Shown piece by piece: positions 8,812 to 17,568 of a stretch of 64,000 nt of DNA; position 1 is the stretch's first letter, and the number at the start of each line of letters is the position of its first letter. The stretch covers positions 4,211,501-4,275,500 of the forward strand of contig NC_007802.1 in the NCBI RefSeq assembly GCF_000013565.1, read 5' to 3'. A model generated the notes under the pieces. It saw nothing but the letters and a program-made list of their open reading frames with translations. It did not search any database and was not told the DNA's origin. A program made the translations under genes and the position numbers. This stretch comes from Jannaschia sp. CCS1. Its GTDB lineage: Bacteria; Pseudomonadota; Alphaproteobacteria; Rhodobacterales; Rhodobacteraceae.

Positions 8812-9845
8812 GATGTCTCCTTCGGGGTTGTGAGCGCGCGGACCTCGTCAATGGTGACGGTCGCGCGGCGGGCGGAGGCAAGGATGCAAGCCTCCAGCAT
8901 GAACAGGGATTGCAGGTGATCGCGGCCCGTGCATTCGGGCGTGGCCCCGCGCAGGATGGCGACAAAGCGGTCCAGCAAAGCGGCAGCATCCGTGATCCAG
9001 GCCTCATGGGCCGGCAGGTCCACAGGCGTCAGTTCCGGCTCCATCCGTTTCGCCCAGGCCAGATCGCCGAACATGGCCCGTTGTACGACGATCCCTTCGG
9101 ACCCGTCGGTGCGCCAGTTGAAATTCATCGGCTCATGGCCCGACTGCCACGTGCCTTGGTAGGTGATGTGAAAGCCGCCCTTAAATCCGATCAGGGCCGA
9201 GACGTTGGTATCGCCTTCATACATCGTCCAAGACGGGTTGGCCGTGTGGGCCTGCACATATTCCGGTTCCACCCCGTGGACGTAGCGCATCAGGTCAAAG
9301 TGATGGATCGACTGCTCCCACAACATCGGATGATCCATCGTCAGCGGGTAGGAATTCAGCCAGTCCTGGGTGCCATCGCGCCACCTCTCATAGATGAACC
9401 GCCCGAATTCCGGCGTGCCGATCGCGCCGTCGGCCAGGAGCCGCCGCTTTTCCTGCGTCACCGCAAGGTAGCGGAAATTCAGCCCGACGATCAGGGGCAC
9501 GCCCGCCTGCTCGGCCATCTCCACAAATCGCGCGGCTGTCACGACGCTATCAGACAGGGGCTTTTCGGCGAGGACCGCGAGACCATGGGTACAGCAGGCC
9601 TCAATTTGTGCCTCCCGCCCGCGGGGAGGTGTGGCCAGAAGGACGGCATCGGCGGCGGTGCCAATGATGTCTGTAATGTCTTTGCCGATGGGTAGCTTCG
9701 GGAACTGCCTTGCGGCCGCAGAGCGTGCGGATGGGTCAGGATCACATAGCGCAACGATCTCGACATCCGGATTGGCGCGGGCGACCTTGATCCAGGTGAG
9801 CGCCCGCGCGCCAAGGCCCACGATGATCAGGCGAATGGGGGTCAT
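8808..9845 (-). CDS. Gfo/Idh/MocA family oxidoreductase (second copy)
   Basis: A 345-aa protein with Rossmann start IRLIIVGLGARALTWIKVA, the LCDPDPSA cofactor segment and the EKP motif in AVLAEKPLSDSV. The C-terminal domain differs clearly from the neighbouring copy, so it is not a recent duplication. ATGA overlaps on both sides place it in the middle of the operon. A dehydrogenase acting on a sugar- or imine-like intermediate is likely; the substrate is unknown. Confidence 0.85.
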   Translation of the reverse strand: MTPIRLIIVGLGARALTWIKVARANPDVEIVALCDPDPSARSAAARQFPKLPIGKDITDIIGTAADAVLLATPPRGREAQIEACCTHGLAVLAEKPLSDSVVTAARFVEMAEQAGVPLIVGLNFRYLAVTQEKRRLLADGAIGTPEFGRFIYERWRDGTQDWLNSYPLTMDHPMLWEQSIHHFDLMRYVHGVEPEYVQAHTANPSWTMYEGDTNVSALIGFKGGFHITYQGTWQSGHEPMNFNWRTDGSEGIVVQRAMFGDLAWAKRMEPELTPVDLPAHEAWITDAAALLDRFVAILRGATPECTGRDHLQSLFMLEACILASARRATVTIDEVRALTTPKETS

Positions 9846-10774
9846 GGTGTCACCCCCTCGGGGATCAGTTGGTCGAGCGCCTGGGGAATGTTTGTCCAGG
9901 GCACCGCATCAAAGACACTCGGGACGCGGCTGGCCATGGGCGGACGGATTTGGGCGTGGGGCGGTGCGCCAAGCCGGATTGTCGTGCCGGGCACGCGGTC
10001 CGCGATGGCGCGGGCAAGGTCCAGATCGCTCAGCGTCGGCGGTGTGCCCGCGTGCAGCACTTGCGGTCCGTCCGTCGGCAGATCACTGACGAAGGCCGCG
10101 ATCCCATCCGCCAGATCGGGCAGCCAGGACCACTCGCGGACGGCGTCGGGCGTGTGAACGGTGATCACGCCCTCCGCCCGGGCCTGGGCAATCATGCGGG
10201 CCGCGAGGCAGAGGTGCTGACGTGTCTCTCGCACCGCCTCATGGGCTCCAAAGATATTACCCAAACGGAGCGATGCGGTCGCAAAGCCCGGCCCGGCGGC
10301 TGAGGTTGTCAGCAGTTCTCCGGCCCGTTTGGCAGCGCAATAGGTGCAGGTGGCGGTGGGGGGCGTCGCCTCGGTGAAACGATCGCCGTCCGGCGTGTCA
10401 TCGGGCTCGAAGACGCCCATGGAGCTGACGAACAGGAACCCGGTCGCGCCTGCGTTTTGGGCGAAGGCAAGCGTCGCGGTTAACAGATCCATGTTGCGGC
10501 GGATATGCTCGGCGCGGGTAAGACCAAGTTGCTCGGGCGAGGCGGTGATCGCTGCGCCGTGGATCACGGACGTGACGGGGCCAAGGCCCTGGGACAAAAT
10601 GCGGGGCAGATCACCTTCGATGCAGCGCACACCGTCAAGCCTGCGCCGGGTCTCTGCGTCAAAGGTCTGATCGACGGCCACGACATCCACGTCCCGGCGG
10701 TGCAAGGCAAGGACCACCTCAGAGCAGACGAACCCGCCCGCCCCGGTCACAAGGATGGCCCCCGCGTCACTCAT
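9842..10774 (-). CDS. NAD-dependent epimerase/dehydratase (extended SDR)
   Basis: A 310-aa extended SDR. The cofactor motif VTGAGGFVCSEV has Cys where the third Gly of GxxGxxG is usual. It has the catalytic Ser in FVSSMG and YCAAK as the Tyr-x3-Lys motif. The family acts on nucleotide sugars or sugar-like ketones. Overlaps its neighbours as ATGA on both sides. Sits between a DapA-like lyase and the Gfo/Idh/MocA pair, so it probably rearranges or oxidises the same carbon skeleton. Confidence 0.8.
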   Translation of the reverse strand: MSDAGAILVTGAGGFVCSEVVLALHRRDVDVVAVDQTFDAETRRRLDGVRCIEGDLPRILSQGLGPVTSVIHGAAITASPEQLGLTRAEHIRRNMDLLTATLAFAQNAGATGFLFVSSMGVFEPDDTPDGDRFTEATPPTATCTYCAAKRAGELLTTSAAGPGFATASLRLGNIFGAHEAVRETRQHLCLAARMIAQARAEGVITVHTPDAVREWSWLPDLADGIAAFVSDLPTDGPQVLHAGTPPTLSDLDLARAIADRVPGTTIRLGAPPHAQIRPPMASRVPSVFDAVPWTNIPQALDQLIPEGVTP

Positions 10775-11670
10775 CGGGTTTGCGGCCCGGCAAGGCGTAC
10801 CGCCTCGGCAATCGCATCTGAATGGTCAGCGCCCAGTTCCGTGAATGGAGGACGCACGCGGGCCAGACCCTCCCGTCCGGCCTGCGCCGCCACGGCAGCC
10901 TTGATCGCGGGGATCAGAGGCACCCCTTCGAATATGGTCCGCACGGCGCTGACCTGCTCATGCAACGCGTCATGATCCGCGCCATTCAGCCCGTCAATCA
11001 GCGCACGGATCCCGCGCGGGTTCACGTTGGAACTGGCGCTGATGCACCCCGCACCGCCCGCCGCGACATTTTCGGGGATCAGCGATTCCGACGCGGAATA
11101 GGTGTCGATCTGTGGAAACGCCTTGATCACGGCGGCGGTGTTGTCCCACTTGCCGGAGCTGTCCTTGAGGCCTGCGATCTGATCTCCAAACGCCTCAATC
11201 AACCTCTGGATCAAGGGCAAGGTTATGGGCACGCCGGACATCTGCGGGATATGATAGAGGTAGATGCGCAGATCAGGACCGACCGCCTCGATCACCTGGG
11301 CAAAAGCGCGAAACACGCCCTCATCGCTGACGCCCTTGTAATAGAACGGCGGCAACATCAGCACGCCACGACAGCCCAGACCCGTCGCATGGGAGGACAG
11401 GGTAATCGTATCGGCAATTGCACAACATCCGGTCCCGGGGATCAGCTGCGCCGGGTCGATGCCGCTGTCGACCAGAGCCTCCAGCGCGGCCACACGCTCG
11501 GCCACGGTCAGCGAATTGGCCTCACTCGTGGTGCCAAAGGGAGCAAGGCCGTGAGCACCCGCGTTCAGAAGACCCGTCGCACGGGCCACGAACGCGGGCG
11601 TGTCGACGGACAAGTCAGCCGCGAAAGGCGTGATGGCGGGAACAAACAATTCGATCTTGCGAGACATCAT
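10771..11670 (-). CDS. Dihydrodipicolinate synthase (DapA)-family aldolase/lyase
   Basis: A 299-aa class I, Schiff-base lyase. Family landmarks are FGTTSEANSL (about 45-54), the Tyr in IYLYHIPQMSG and the Schiff-base Lys in AGLKDSSGKWDN. Members cleave or form pyruvate adducts (N-acetylneuraminate, 2-keto-3-deoxy acids, DHDP). A biosynthetic DapA would not be expected in this operon, so a catabolic aldolase releasing pyruvate or a keto acid is more likely. The start is 11670 or 11667 (two adjacent ATG codons); the ribosome-binding site is weak. Confidence 0.85.
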   Translation of the reverse strand: MMSRKIELFVPAITPFAADLSVDTPAFVARATGLLNAGAHGLAPFGTTSEANSLTVAERVAALEALVDSGIDPAQLIPGTGCCAIADTITLSSHATGLGCRGVLMLPPFYYKGVSDEGVFRAFAQVIEAVGPDLRIYLYHIPQMSGVPITLPLIQRLIEAFGDQIAGLKDSSGKWDNTAAVIKAFPQIDTYSASESLIPENVAAGGAGCISASSNVNPRGIRALIDGLNGADHDALHEQVSAVRTIFEGVPLIPAIKAAVAAQAGREGLARVRPPFTELGADHSDAIAEAVRLAGPQTR

Positions 11671-11693
11671 GGAGAGGCTTTCAGAAGTGTGGA

Positions 11694-12179
11694 TCAGGAA
11701 GGCGCCGCGAGGATCAGCGGCGGGACGGATTGAAACTCATCATCCTGTTGCGGTCCACCGCGCCACATCAAAACGCTGAAATGGCCGGGGCGCTCCAGCA
11801 CGGTCGCGCCAAGGTGCCAGACCGTCGGCGCATAGATCACGCCCATCGTTCCGGGCATCAAAAATCCAAGTCCTTGATCGAGCAGCGGTTGGCCGGAGGC
11901 ATCGGACGGGAACACAAGCACCGCATAACCCGCCACATCAATCGGCATGAAGCATTGGGCGGCATGGGGGTGGCGTTCAATCCCCGTGACCTCAACGGGC
12001 AGGGGTGAGGGCAGAACGTGATTGACGTGCAAAACCGGCGCGCTGCCCGGGGGGCGGATGTGCAGGGCATCGCTGTAGAACTGGCGCTTTCCCGGCGCGT
12101 CGGGTGGATGGATCAAGCGCCCGAACGGCGCAAACGCGGCCCCATCGGGGGGCTGGAGGGTGATCGCCCGGTGGCTCAT
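11694..12179 (-). CDS. allA: Ureidoglycolate lyase family protein (AllA-like)
   Basis: A 161-aa cupin-fold protein of the AllA family, which splits ureidoglycolate to glyoxylate and urea. Recognisable stretches are FGRLIHPPD near the N terminus, ERHPHAAQCFMPID in the middle and PGTMGVIYAPTVWHLGAT near the C terminus. The start at 12179 overlaps the PuuE-like gene stop by 4 bp; an upstream in-frame extension is dismissed. Its place beside an allantoinase-like gene supports a ureide step, although no urease or allantoate hydrolase is evident nearby. Confidence 0.8.
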   Translation of the reverse strand: MSHRAITLQPPDGAAFAPFGRLIHPPDAPGKRQFYSDALHIRPPGSAPVLHVNHVLPSPLPVEVTGIERHPHAAQCFMPIDVAGYAVLVFPSDASGQPLLDQGLGFLMPGTMGVIYAPTVWHLGATVLERPGHFSVLMWRGGPQQDDEFQSVPPLILAAPS

Positions 12180-13087
12180 GCAGAGGGTCCTGGCGGCACA
12201 TTCATCCGCCAGTGATCGGCAATCTGGTCGCGCCCACAGACCCAGATATCGGGATGGCACGCGATGTGATCCATGAACCGCATCAGGCCCACCAGACGGC
12301 CCGGATGGCCGATGATCCGGCTGTGCAGGCCCACCGACATCATGCGCGGTTTGGCCTTGGCCTCGGCATGCAGGACATCGAAGCTGTCGATCAGGAAGTC
12401 ACCGAAATCCCGGCCCAGAAACACATCACCCGACAGGAACTTGGCGTCGTTCGTGACCATCGTGTAGGGCACCACCAGATGCGGCGCGCCGTCGACGTCA
12501 GTCCAATAGGGCAGGTCGTCGTTATAGGCATCGCTGTCGTAGGAAAAGCCGCCATGGGCCGCCACCAGACCCCGCGTCGCGGTGGAGGCGGAATAGCGAC
12601 AATAGTACCCCACAGGTGCGCGCCCGAGGGTTTGCGTCAGGCTGGCATGGGCTTTGGCGATCTGCTCGGCCTCAACCTCAGGGTCTAAATGGTAGTGTTC
12701 GATCCAGCGGTAGCCGTGGGCGCAGATGTCCCAATCGGTGGCCGCAATCGCGGCGGCGACATCGGGGGTACGTTCCAGCGACAATGCACTGGCGAAGACC
12801 GTGAGCGGCAGGTTACGCGCGCGGAACAGGTCATGAATGCGCCAGAACCCCACGCGGCTGCCGTATTCATAGATCGATTCAACCGCCAGATCCCGGTCCC
12901 CCTGAGGCACGCGGGAGGCGCGGACCTCGCTTAACGCCGCCTCCGATCGGCCATCGCCGTCGGCGATGGAATACTCGGACCCTTCCTCGACGTTGAGCAC
13001 GAAATTTACCGCCAGTCCCGCGCCCCCCGGCCAGCGGATATCGGGAGGATGGGCCCCGTACCCCGCAAGATCCCGGGCGCGGTTCAT
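12176..13087 (-). CDS. puuE: PuuE-type allantoinase / polysaccharide deacetylase-fold amidohydrolase
   Basis: A 303-aa NodB-fold protein close to the metal-independent allantoinase PuuE. Typical elements are NFVLNVEEGSE (about 28-38), YGSRVGFWRI, ICAHGYRWIEH and HGGFSYDSDAYNDDLPYW. PuuE opens the hydantoin ring of allantoin to allantoate. It is followed directly by the AllA-like gene, which fits ureide breakdown. A second, unrelated allantoinase/dihydroorotase-type protein is encoded at 25396-26784, so one of the two probably acts on a different cyclic amide. Confidence 0.8.
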   Translation of the reverse strand: MNRARDLAGYGAHPPDIRWPGGAGLAVNFVLNVEEGSEYSIADGDGRSEAALSEVRASRVPQGDRDLAVESIYEYGSRVGFWRIHDLFRARNLPLTVFASALSLERTPDVAAAIAATDWDICAHGYRWIEHYHLDPEVEAEQIAKAHASLTQTLGRAPVGYYCRYSASTATRGLVAAHGGFSYDSDAYNDDLPYWTDVDGAPHLVVPYTMVTNDAKFLSGDVFLGRDFGDFLIDSFDVLHAEAKAKPRMMSVGLHSRIIGHPGRLVGLMRFMDHIACHPDIWVCGRDQIADHWRMNVPPGPSA

Positions 13088-13105
13088 CGGCTCACGCGGA
13101 AGGTG

Positions 13106-14104
13106 TCAGTCACGGGGACCCTCCACCTTGTTGAAGAAGCAGCACCAGTCGCCCTGATTCACATTGGGCAGCGCGCGCAGGCCAAAGAACATGCCACGGG
13201 CGGGCGCGTGGAGGGCCCCGACCTCATCGCCGAAGATGTTGATGATGCGGGCGATCTTGGTGCCGTTGTCCATCATCGTCAGGAAATCGACGCCCGGCTC
13301 GGGCAGGAAGATGCCCGAGGCGGGGGCAAGCAGAGCCTCCTGCTGGCCGATGGTCGCGTCCGTTGGATAAGTCGCCTGCCCGTCCAGCATGTCATAGTGA
13401 TAACAGATGTTGAGGATGGATTTTGCCAGCTCCTCACCGACATAGCGGAACCGGTCTGGCGAGGTATAGCTGCGCCCGCCAAGCTCCACCGTGATGCCGA
13501 CCTTGCCCGCGTTGTTCATCGCGGCCATCGGGCTGCCGGCCTTGGTGAAGTTGGACATGATGCAGCCCCAGCCCTCGCCCATCGCCTTGGCGAGTTCTAC
13601 GCTTTCGGGCCGCTCGTCCACGAAGATCGCTTTATCAAGGAAGCTGTGGGCGCCGCCGGAATGGATGGAGATTTCCAGATCCGCCACGTCCTTCATCGCC
13701 TGCCAGTGGGCGTCCGCCACGCGGTCACTGAAGTAGCCATCGGGCTTGCCGGGGTAGATCCGGTTCATGTCATAGGTGAACGTGTCCAGCGGATTGCCCC
13801 GCTCCGCCGCGGAGAACGCCAGCGGGTTGACGCAAGGCACCATCACGACCGTACCGCGCAGCTTGGCGGGGTCGATTTGCTTGACGGCGAGGGCGCAGGC
13901 CAGAGGTCCCTCCGGCTCATCGCCATGGATGGCGGCATTGACCCAGAAGGTCGGACCCGCGCCCCCACCGTTGATTACGACCACGGGGATCTCTACCTTG
14001 ACGCCGCCCGCCAGGTCACCCGCCGGGATCGCGCCGCGCACGGCCTCTCCGGGGCTCGCGGTAGCTGTGCCAACCGTTACACGTTCGCCGGACGAGGTGC
14101 TCAT
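13106..14104 (-). CDS. Succinylglutamate desuccinylase/aspartoacylase family protein
   Basis: A 332-aa zinc hydrolase of the M14-related AstE/ASPA group. The zinc site is NAAIHGDEPEG (His and Glu), the later His is in ISIHSGGAH, and a Glu is in GITVELGGRS. The family removes acyl groups from N-acyl amino acids or related amides; ectoine-pathway DoeB is a relative. The start at 14104 is fixed by ATGA overlap with the upstream VOC gene; an in-frame ATG nine codons upstream is less likely. Confidence 0.85.
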   Translation of the reverse strand: MSTSSGERVTVGTATASPGEAVRGAIPAGDLAGGVKVEIPVVVINGGGAGPTFWVNAAIHGDEPEGPLACALAVKQIDPAKLRGTVVMVPCVNPLAFSAAERGNPLDTFTYDMNRIYPGKPDGYFSDRVADAHWQAMKDVADLEISIHSGGAHSFLDKAIFVDERPESVELAKAMGEGWGCIMSNFTKAGSPMAAMNNAGKVGITVELGGRSYTSPDRFRYVGEELAKSILNICYHYDMLDGQATYPTDATIGQQEALLAPASGIFLPEPGVDFLTMMDNGTKIARIINIFGDEVGALHAPARGMFFGLRALPNVNQGDWCCFFNKVEGPRD

Positions 14105-14592
14105 ACTGCCTCCGCCGCGCTGTCTTCCCATTCTTTCAATTGCGCGGGCGTGTAGACCTGCATGAACTCGATCTCGATCCCGCCCGCGTCATTGTCCAAA
14201 AACGCGACCCAGCCTTCCGGGTGTGCGTGGCTGCCTGTTTTCTTGCACGCCTTGCATTCTCGCAGGGATGCGCCTTGTGCCTGAGCGTGGGCCAGCGCGT
14301 CGTCAATATTGTCGACCTCATAACAAATGTGGTGCAGCCCCTCCGCCCCGCGTTCCTTGATCCAGGCGTCAAAGCGCCCACCCTCTTGGGTCGACTGACA
14401 CAGCTGATATTCGATCCCACCCAGATAGAAGAGCGCGACCTTGTTCCCGGACTTGGGAAAGTGCGTGATTTCCGTGTCAGCGGGCACGTGGAGGAACTTG
14501 GCATAGGCCGCCAGCGCCTTCTCTGCGTCGTTCACCGCAAAGGCCATATGCTTGATACTTTTGACGTTGGGGTTGTCAGATTTCACGTTCAT
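14101..14592 (-). CDS. VOC family protein, methylmalonyl-CoA epimerase-like
   Basis: A 163-aa glyoxalase-fold protein with two beta-alpha-beta-beta-beta modules. Metal ligands are plausible at His in IKHMAFAV, Gln in YQLCQ, His in GLHHICYEVDNID and Glu in IEIEFMQ, the pattern of methylmalonyl-CoA epimerases. A short CKACKK segment near 117 is unusual. No mutase or carboxylase is nearby, so it may epimerise another alpha-chiral intermediate. Sits between aminotransferase and desuccinylase-like genes in one operon. Confidence 0.75.
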   Translation of the reverse strand: MNVKSDNPNVKSIKHMAFAVNDAEKALAAYAKFLHVPADTEITHFPKSGNKVALFYLGGIEYQLCQSTQEGGRFDAWIKERGAEGLHHICYEVDNIDDALAHAQAQGASLRECKACKKTGSHAHPEGWVAFLDNDAGGIEIEFMQVYTPAQLKEWEDSAAEAV

Positions 14593-14604
14593 CTGTTGCG
14601 TCCT

Positions 14605-15807
14605 CTATTCGGCAGGTTGTTTGTGCTCGGCGCGGAAACTGTCGACGACGGCGGCCATGCGGTCCATCGCGACCTCGATCCGGTCGACCGGCTGTGTCAT
14701 GGACATGCGCACGAAATCATCGGTGTGATCGCCGTAGATCGTACCCGGATACATCATCACCTGACCCTCGGCCAAAAGCCGTTCGCAAAAGGCACCGGCG
14801 GTGATGCCAAGGCCAAGGCTGGCCACGTTGGCGTAGACGTAGAACGCCCCTTGCGGCTCCGCGTAGGTCATGCCGATGGCGTCCAGGCCCTTGCAGATCG
14901 CGGACCGTCGCCCATCGTAGGTCTGGCGCATGTCCTCGACGCAGGCCTGATCGCCGGTCATTGCGGCCAGTGCCGCGTGTTGACTGACAGCGGCGGTGGA
15001 AATGGCGAAAGCGTGGTTGACCTCGGACATCGGCATGATCAGATCCCGCGGACCGGCCAGGTATCCGATGCGCCAGCCGGTCATTGCATAGGCCTTGGAA
15101 AACCCGGACAGAGTAATAGTGCGATCCTTCATGCCGGGCAGGGACGCCACGGGCAGCACCGTGTTGTTGCCGAAGGTCAGGCGCGAATAGATTTCATCGG
15201 AAATCACGATCAGATCGTGCGTCTTGGCAACCTCCGCGATCCGGCGTACCTCATCGGGGGGCGTGACAGTTCCCGTTGGGTTGTTGGGGTTGATCAGGAC
15301 GAGGATCTTCGATTTCGGCGTGATATGCGCCTCCACCATTTCAGCGGTCAGGGTGAAGTTCGTCTCCATCGTCATCGGCACCTGCACGACGACCGCATCC
15401 GACATTTCGGCGGCTTGGCCGTAGGGATTGTATCCCGGGCACGGCACGATGATCTCATCACCGGGATCGAGCAGCGACAGCGCGATGATGAACATGCCCT
15501 GCTGGCCACCCGGGGTGATCATGATCTCGTCATCGGCGTAATCGGCCCCGCCATAGGTACGGATATTCTCGGCAGTCGCCGCGCGCAGGGGCGCGATGCC
15601 AAGGGGGTGCGTGTAGTGGGTGGCGCCGTTGGCCAGCGCCTCCTGCCCCGCCTTGATGATATGGTCGGGCGTGTCCAGATCCGGATCCCCACGCCCCAGT
15701 TTGATGACGTCGTCCAACCCTTCTGCAATGTCGAGCATTCTGGTGATCAGCGCCCCGTCGGAGAGCTTGACGCGTTTGGCGAGGCGGGCGGCGTTCGGTT
15801 TCGTCAT
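14605..15807 (-). CDS. Class I/II pyridoxal-phosphate aminotransferase (first copy)
   Basis: A 400-aa fold-type I aminotransferase. The PLP Lys lies in LSGFSKAYAMTGWR; INPNNPTG and the Asp/Tyr of VISDEIYSRL are present. Related to aspartate and aromatic aminotransferases. It shares the LGRGDPDxxTP opening with the paralogue at 22788, so the island has one aminotransferase in each divergent operon. Two adjacent ATGs (15810, 15807) are possible starts. Probably transfers the amino group of a released amino acid to a keto acid. Confidence 0.85.
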   Translation of the reverse strand: MTKPNAARLAKRVKLSDGALITRMLDIAEGLDDVIKLGRGDPDLDTPDHIIKAGQEALANGATHYTHPLGIAPLRAATAENIRTYGGADYADDEIMITPGGQQGMFIIALSLLDPGDEIIVPCPGYNPYGQAAEMSDAVVVQVPMTMETNFTLTAEMVEAHITPKSKILVLINPNNPTGTVTPPDEVRRIAEVAKTHDLIVISDEIYSRLTFGNNTVLPVASLPGMKDRTITLSGFSKAYAMTGWRIGYLAGPRDLIMPMSEVNHAFAISTAAVSQHAALAAMTGDQACVEDMRQTYDGRRSAICKGLDAIGMTYAEPQGAFYVYANVASLGLGITAGAFCERLLAEGQVMMYPGTIYGDHTDDFVRMSMTQPVDRIEVAMDRMAAVVDSFRAEHKQPAE

Positions 15808-15825
15808 CAATCTTATCCTTTCGCC

Positions 15826-17355
15826 TCAGGCCAGCGCGTAGATGTCGGAGTATTTCTTGGTGAGATGCGCCAGATAGGGCTCGGGGTCGAGCGGACGGCC
15901 CGTGGCTTTTTCCAACAGTTCATCGCGGCTGAACCGGCGACCGTGTTGGGCGACGTGGTTCGTCAGCCAAGTGCGCAGGGGCGTATAATCGGCAGCGTCG
16001 AGTGCGGTCTGGATGTCGGGGCTCTCAATGGTCGCGGTCTCAAACAACTGCGCGGCCATGATATTGCCGACGGTGTAGTTGCAAAATGTCCCGATCTGAC
16101 CCGAGGACCAGTGCACATCCTGCAAGACGCCTTGCTTGCCGTCATCGGGTACGTCGACGCCAAGGTAGTCCTTCATCGTGGCATTCCAGGCCTCTGGCAA
16201 TTCGGCGACATTGAGGGAGCCATCGACCATCTTGGCCTCCAACTCGCACCGCACCATGACGTGGAAATCATAAGTCAGCTCATCCGCCTCCACGCGCACA
16301 AAGGACGGCTCAGACCGATTGACGGCGCGGTAAAATTCCTCCGCATCCACATCGTCAAGCTTGCCGGGATAGGCCGCGCGGATGTCGTCCATGTGGTTCT
16401 TCCAGAACGCGCGGGACCGGCCCACATGGTTCTCCCACAGCCGCGACTGAGACTCATGCGCGCCGAAGCTGACACCGCCGACGGCGTAAAGGCTGATAAG
16501 GTCCGTCGCGAGAGGCGTGCGCGTGTAGGCGGGATCGACGCCCTGTTCATACATCGCATGACCCGCTTCATGGAGCGCTCCGAACAGCGACATCGGCATA
16601 TAGCGCTCGTTCACCCGGGTCGTAATGCGCACGTCGTTTCGGGTGAAGGATACCTCGAACGGATGCACCGTGGTGTCGAGCCGCCCGCGATGAGTGTCGT
16701 AGCCGATGCGTTCGGCCATTTGCAGCGCGAAAACCATCTGCGCATCGGCGGGGAAATCGCGAAACAGGAACTCCGCGCGGGGTTTTTCGGCGTCAGCAAT
16801 GGCGCGGACGAGGGGGATCATCCCCTCGCGGAGGCGAGCGAACAGGGTCTTCAGACCGGCCTCGGTGGTGCCGGGTTCAAACCGATACATCAGCGCGTCA
16901 TAGGGATGCGTCTCATACCCGATGGCCTGGGCCATCTCACGGTTGATATCGACCATGGTGGTCAGCGCAGGGGCGAAGATAGAGAAGTCGGCCTGTTCGC
17001 GCGCCTCGGCCCAGACCTCATGGGCCGACGACCCGAGCTCTGTCTTGCGGCGAAGCAGCTCGGGCGGGATGCGTTCGTGGTAGTCGATGGCCTCACGCAC
17101 CTGCGCCACGATCCGCGCTTCAGCGCTGTCGTCGGGCTTGCCCGCAACCTCCGCCGCAGCACCATCCAACGCGTGTTTCATTTCATCGGAACATAGCAGA
17201 TCGCGTGCGGCCACGGCCAAGGTTGCCAGCTGCTTGGATCGGCTCTCCGCCCCGCCCTTGGGCATCATCGTGCGCGCATCCCACGACAGAACCGACCCCG
17301 CGTTCAACAGATCGTTCACGCGGCCCGTCGCTTCGGTCAGTTCGGCATAGCTCAT
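15826..17355 (-). CDS. M32 family metallocarboxypeptidase (Taq-type)
   Basis: A 509-aa, mostly helical zinc carboxypeptidase with the HExxH motif in FGALHEAGHAMYEQG and the family motif GGVSFGAHESQSRLWEN downstream. M32 enzymes remove C-terminal residues from peptides in the cytoplasm. It is the first gene of the 13-gene minus-strand operon and shares a 213-bp divergent promoter region with the DUF4438 operon. Its presence with M14, M20 and M24 proteins argues that the imported compound is peptide-like. Confidence 0.9.
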   Translation of the reverse strand: MSYAELTEATGRVNDLLNAGSVLSWDARTMMPKGGAESRSKQLATLAVAARDLLCSDEMKHALDGAAAEVAGKPDDSAEARIVAQVREAIDYHERIPPELLRRKTELGSSAHEVWAEAREQADFSIFAPALTTMVDINREMAQAIGYETHPYDALMYRFEPGTTEAGLKTLFARLREGMIPLVRAIADAEKPRAEFLFRDFPADAQMVFALQMAERIGYDTHRGRLDTTVHPFEVSFTRNDVRITTRVNERYMPMSLFGALHEAGHAMYEQGVDPAYTRTPLATDLISLYAVGGVSFGAHESQSRLWENHVGRSRAFWKNHMDDIRAAYPGKLDDVDAEEFYRAVNRSEPSFVRVEADELTYDFHVMVRCELEAKMVDGSLNVAELPEAWNATMKDYLGVDVPDDGKQGVLQDVHWSSGQIGTFCNYTVGNIMAAQLFETATIESPDIQTALDAADYTPLRTWLTNHVAQHGRRFSRDELLEKATGRPLDPEPYLAHLTKKYSDIYALA

Positions 17356-17472
17356 GGTGTGGTCTCCGCTCTAAAACAACTCGGGGTCTGGCCCGTGGTG
17401 CACCGAAAGGGGCGTGACGACGACGGGGTGTTGACTATCCATTTTGGGCATGTCACCCAGTTGAACAATCAT

Positions 17473-17484
17473 AATGTCGACAAT
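17473..17484. promoter_or_regulatory. Candidate GntR operator A in the divergent catabolic promoter
   Basis: The palindrome TGTCGACA (17475-17482) with flanking AA and AT lies in the 213-bp gap between the two divergent catabolic operons. The same octamer, again in a TTGTCGACA context on one strand, occurs upstream of the dpp genes (28856-28863) and of the adjacent GntR gene (31126-31133). An ACAAT half-site also lies at 17465-17469. Inferred to be bound by the FCD-GntR protein encoded at 31339. Confidence 0.55.
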
Positions 17485-17568
17485 ATACTGATGGCAAGGT
17501 TGGAGTCGGGAGTCAAACCAAAACATTGCCGATCTCAGCCCTCCTGCCCGCAAGAGGATCGCCGCCAA

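Noticed and set aside
14140-17196. A 1018-codon plus-strand open frame
   Set aside because: It is antisense to the VOC, aminotransferase and M32 genes, which have clear motifs; long antisense frames are common at high GC.
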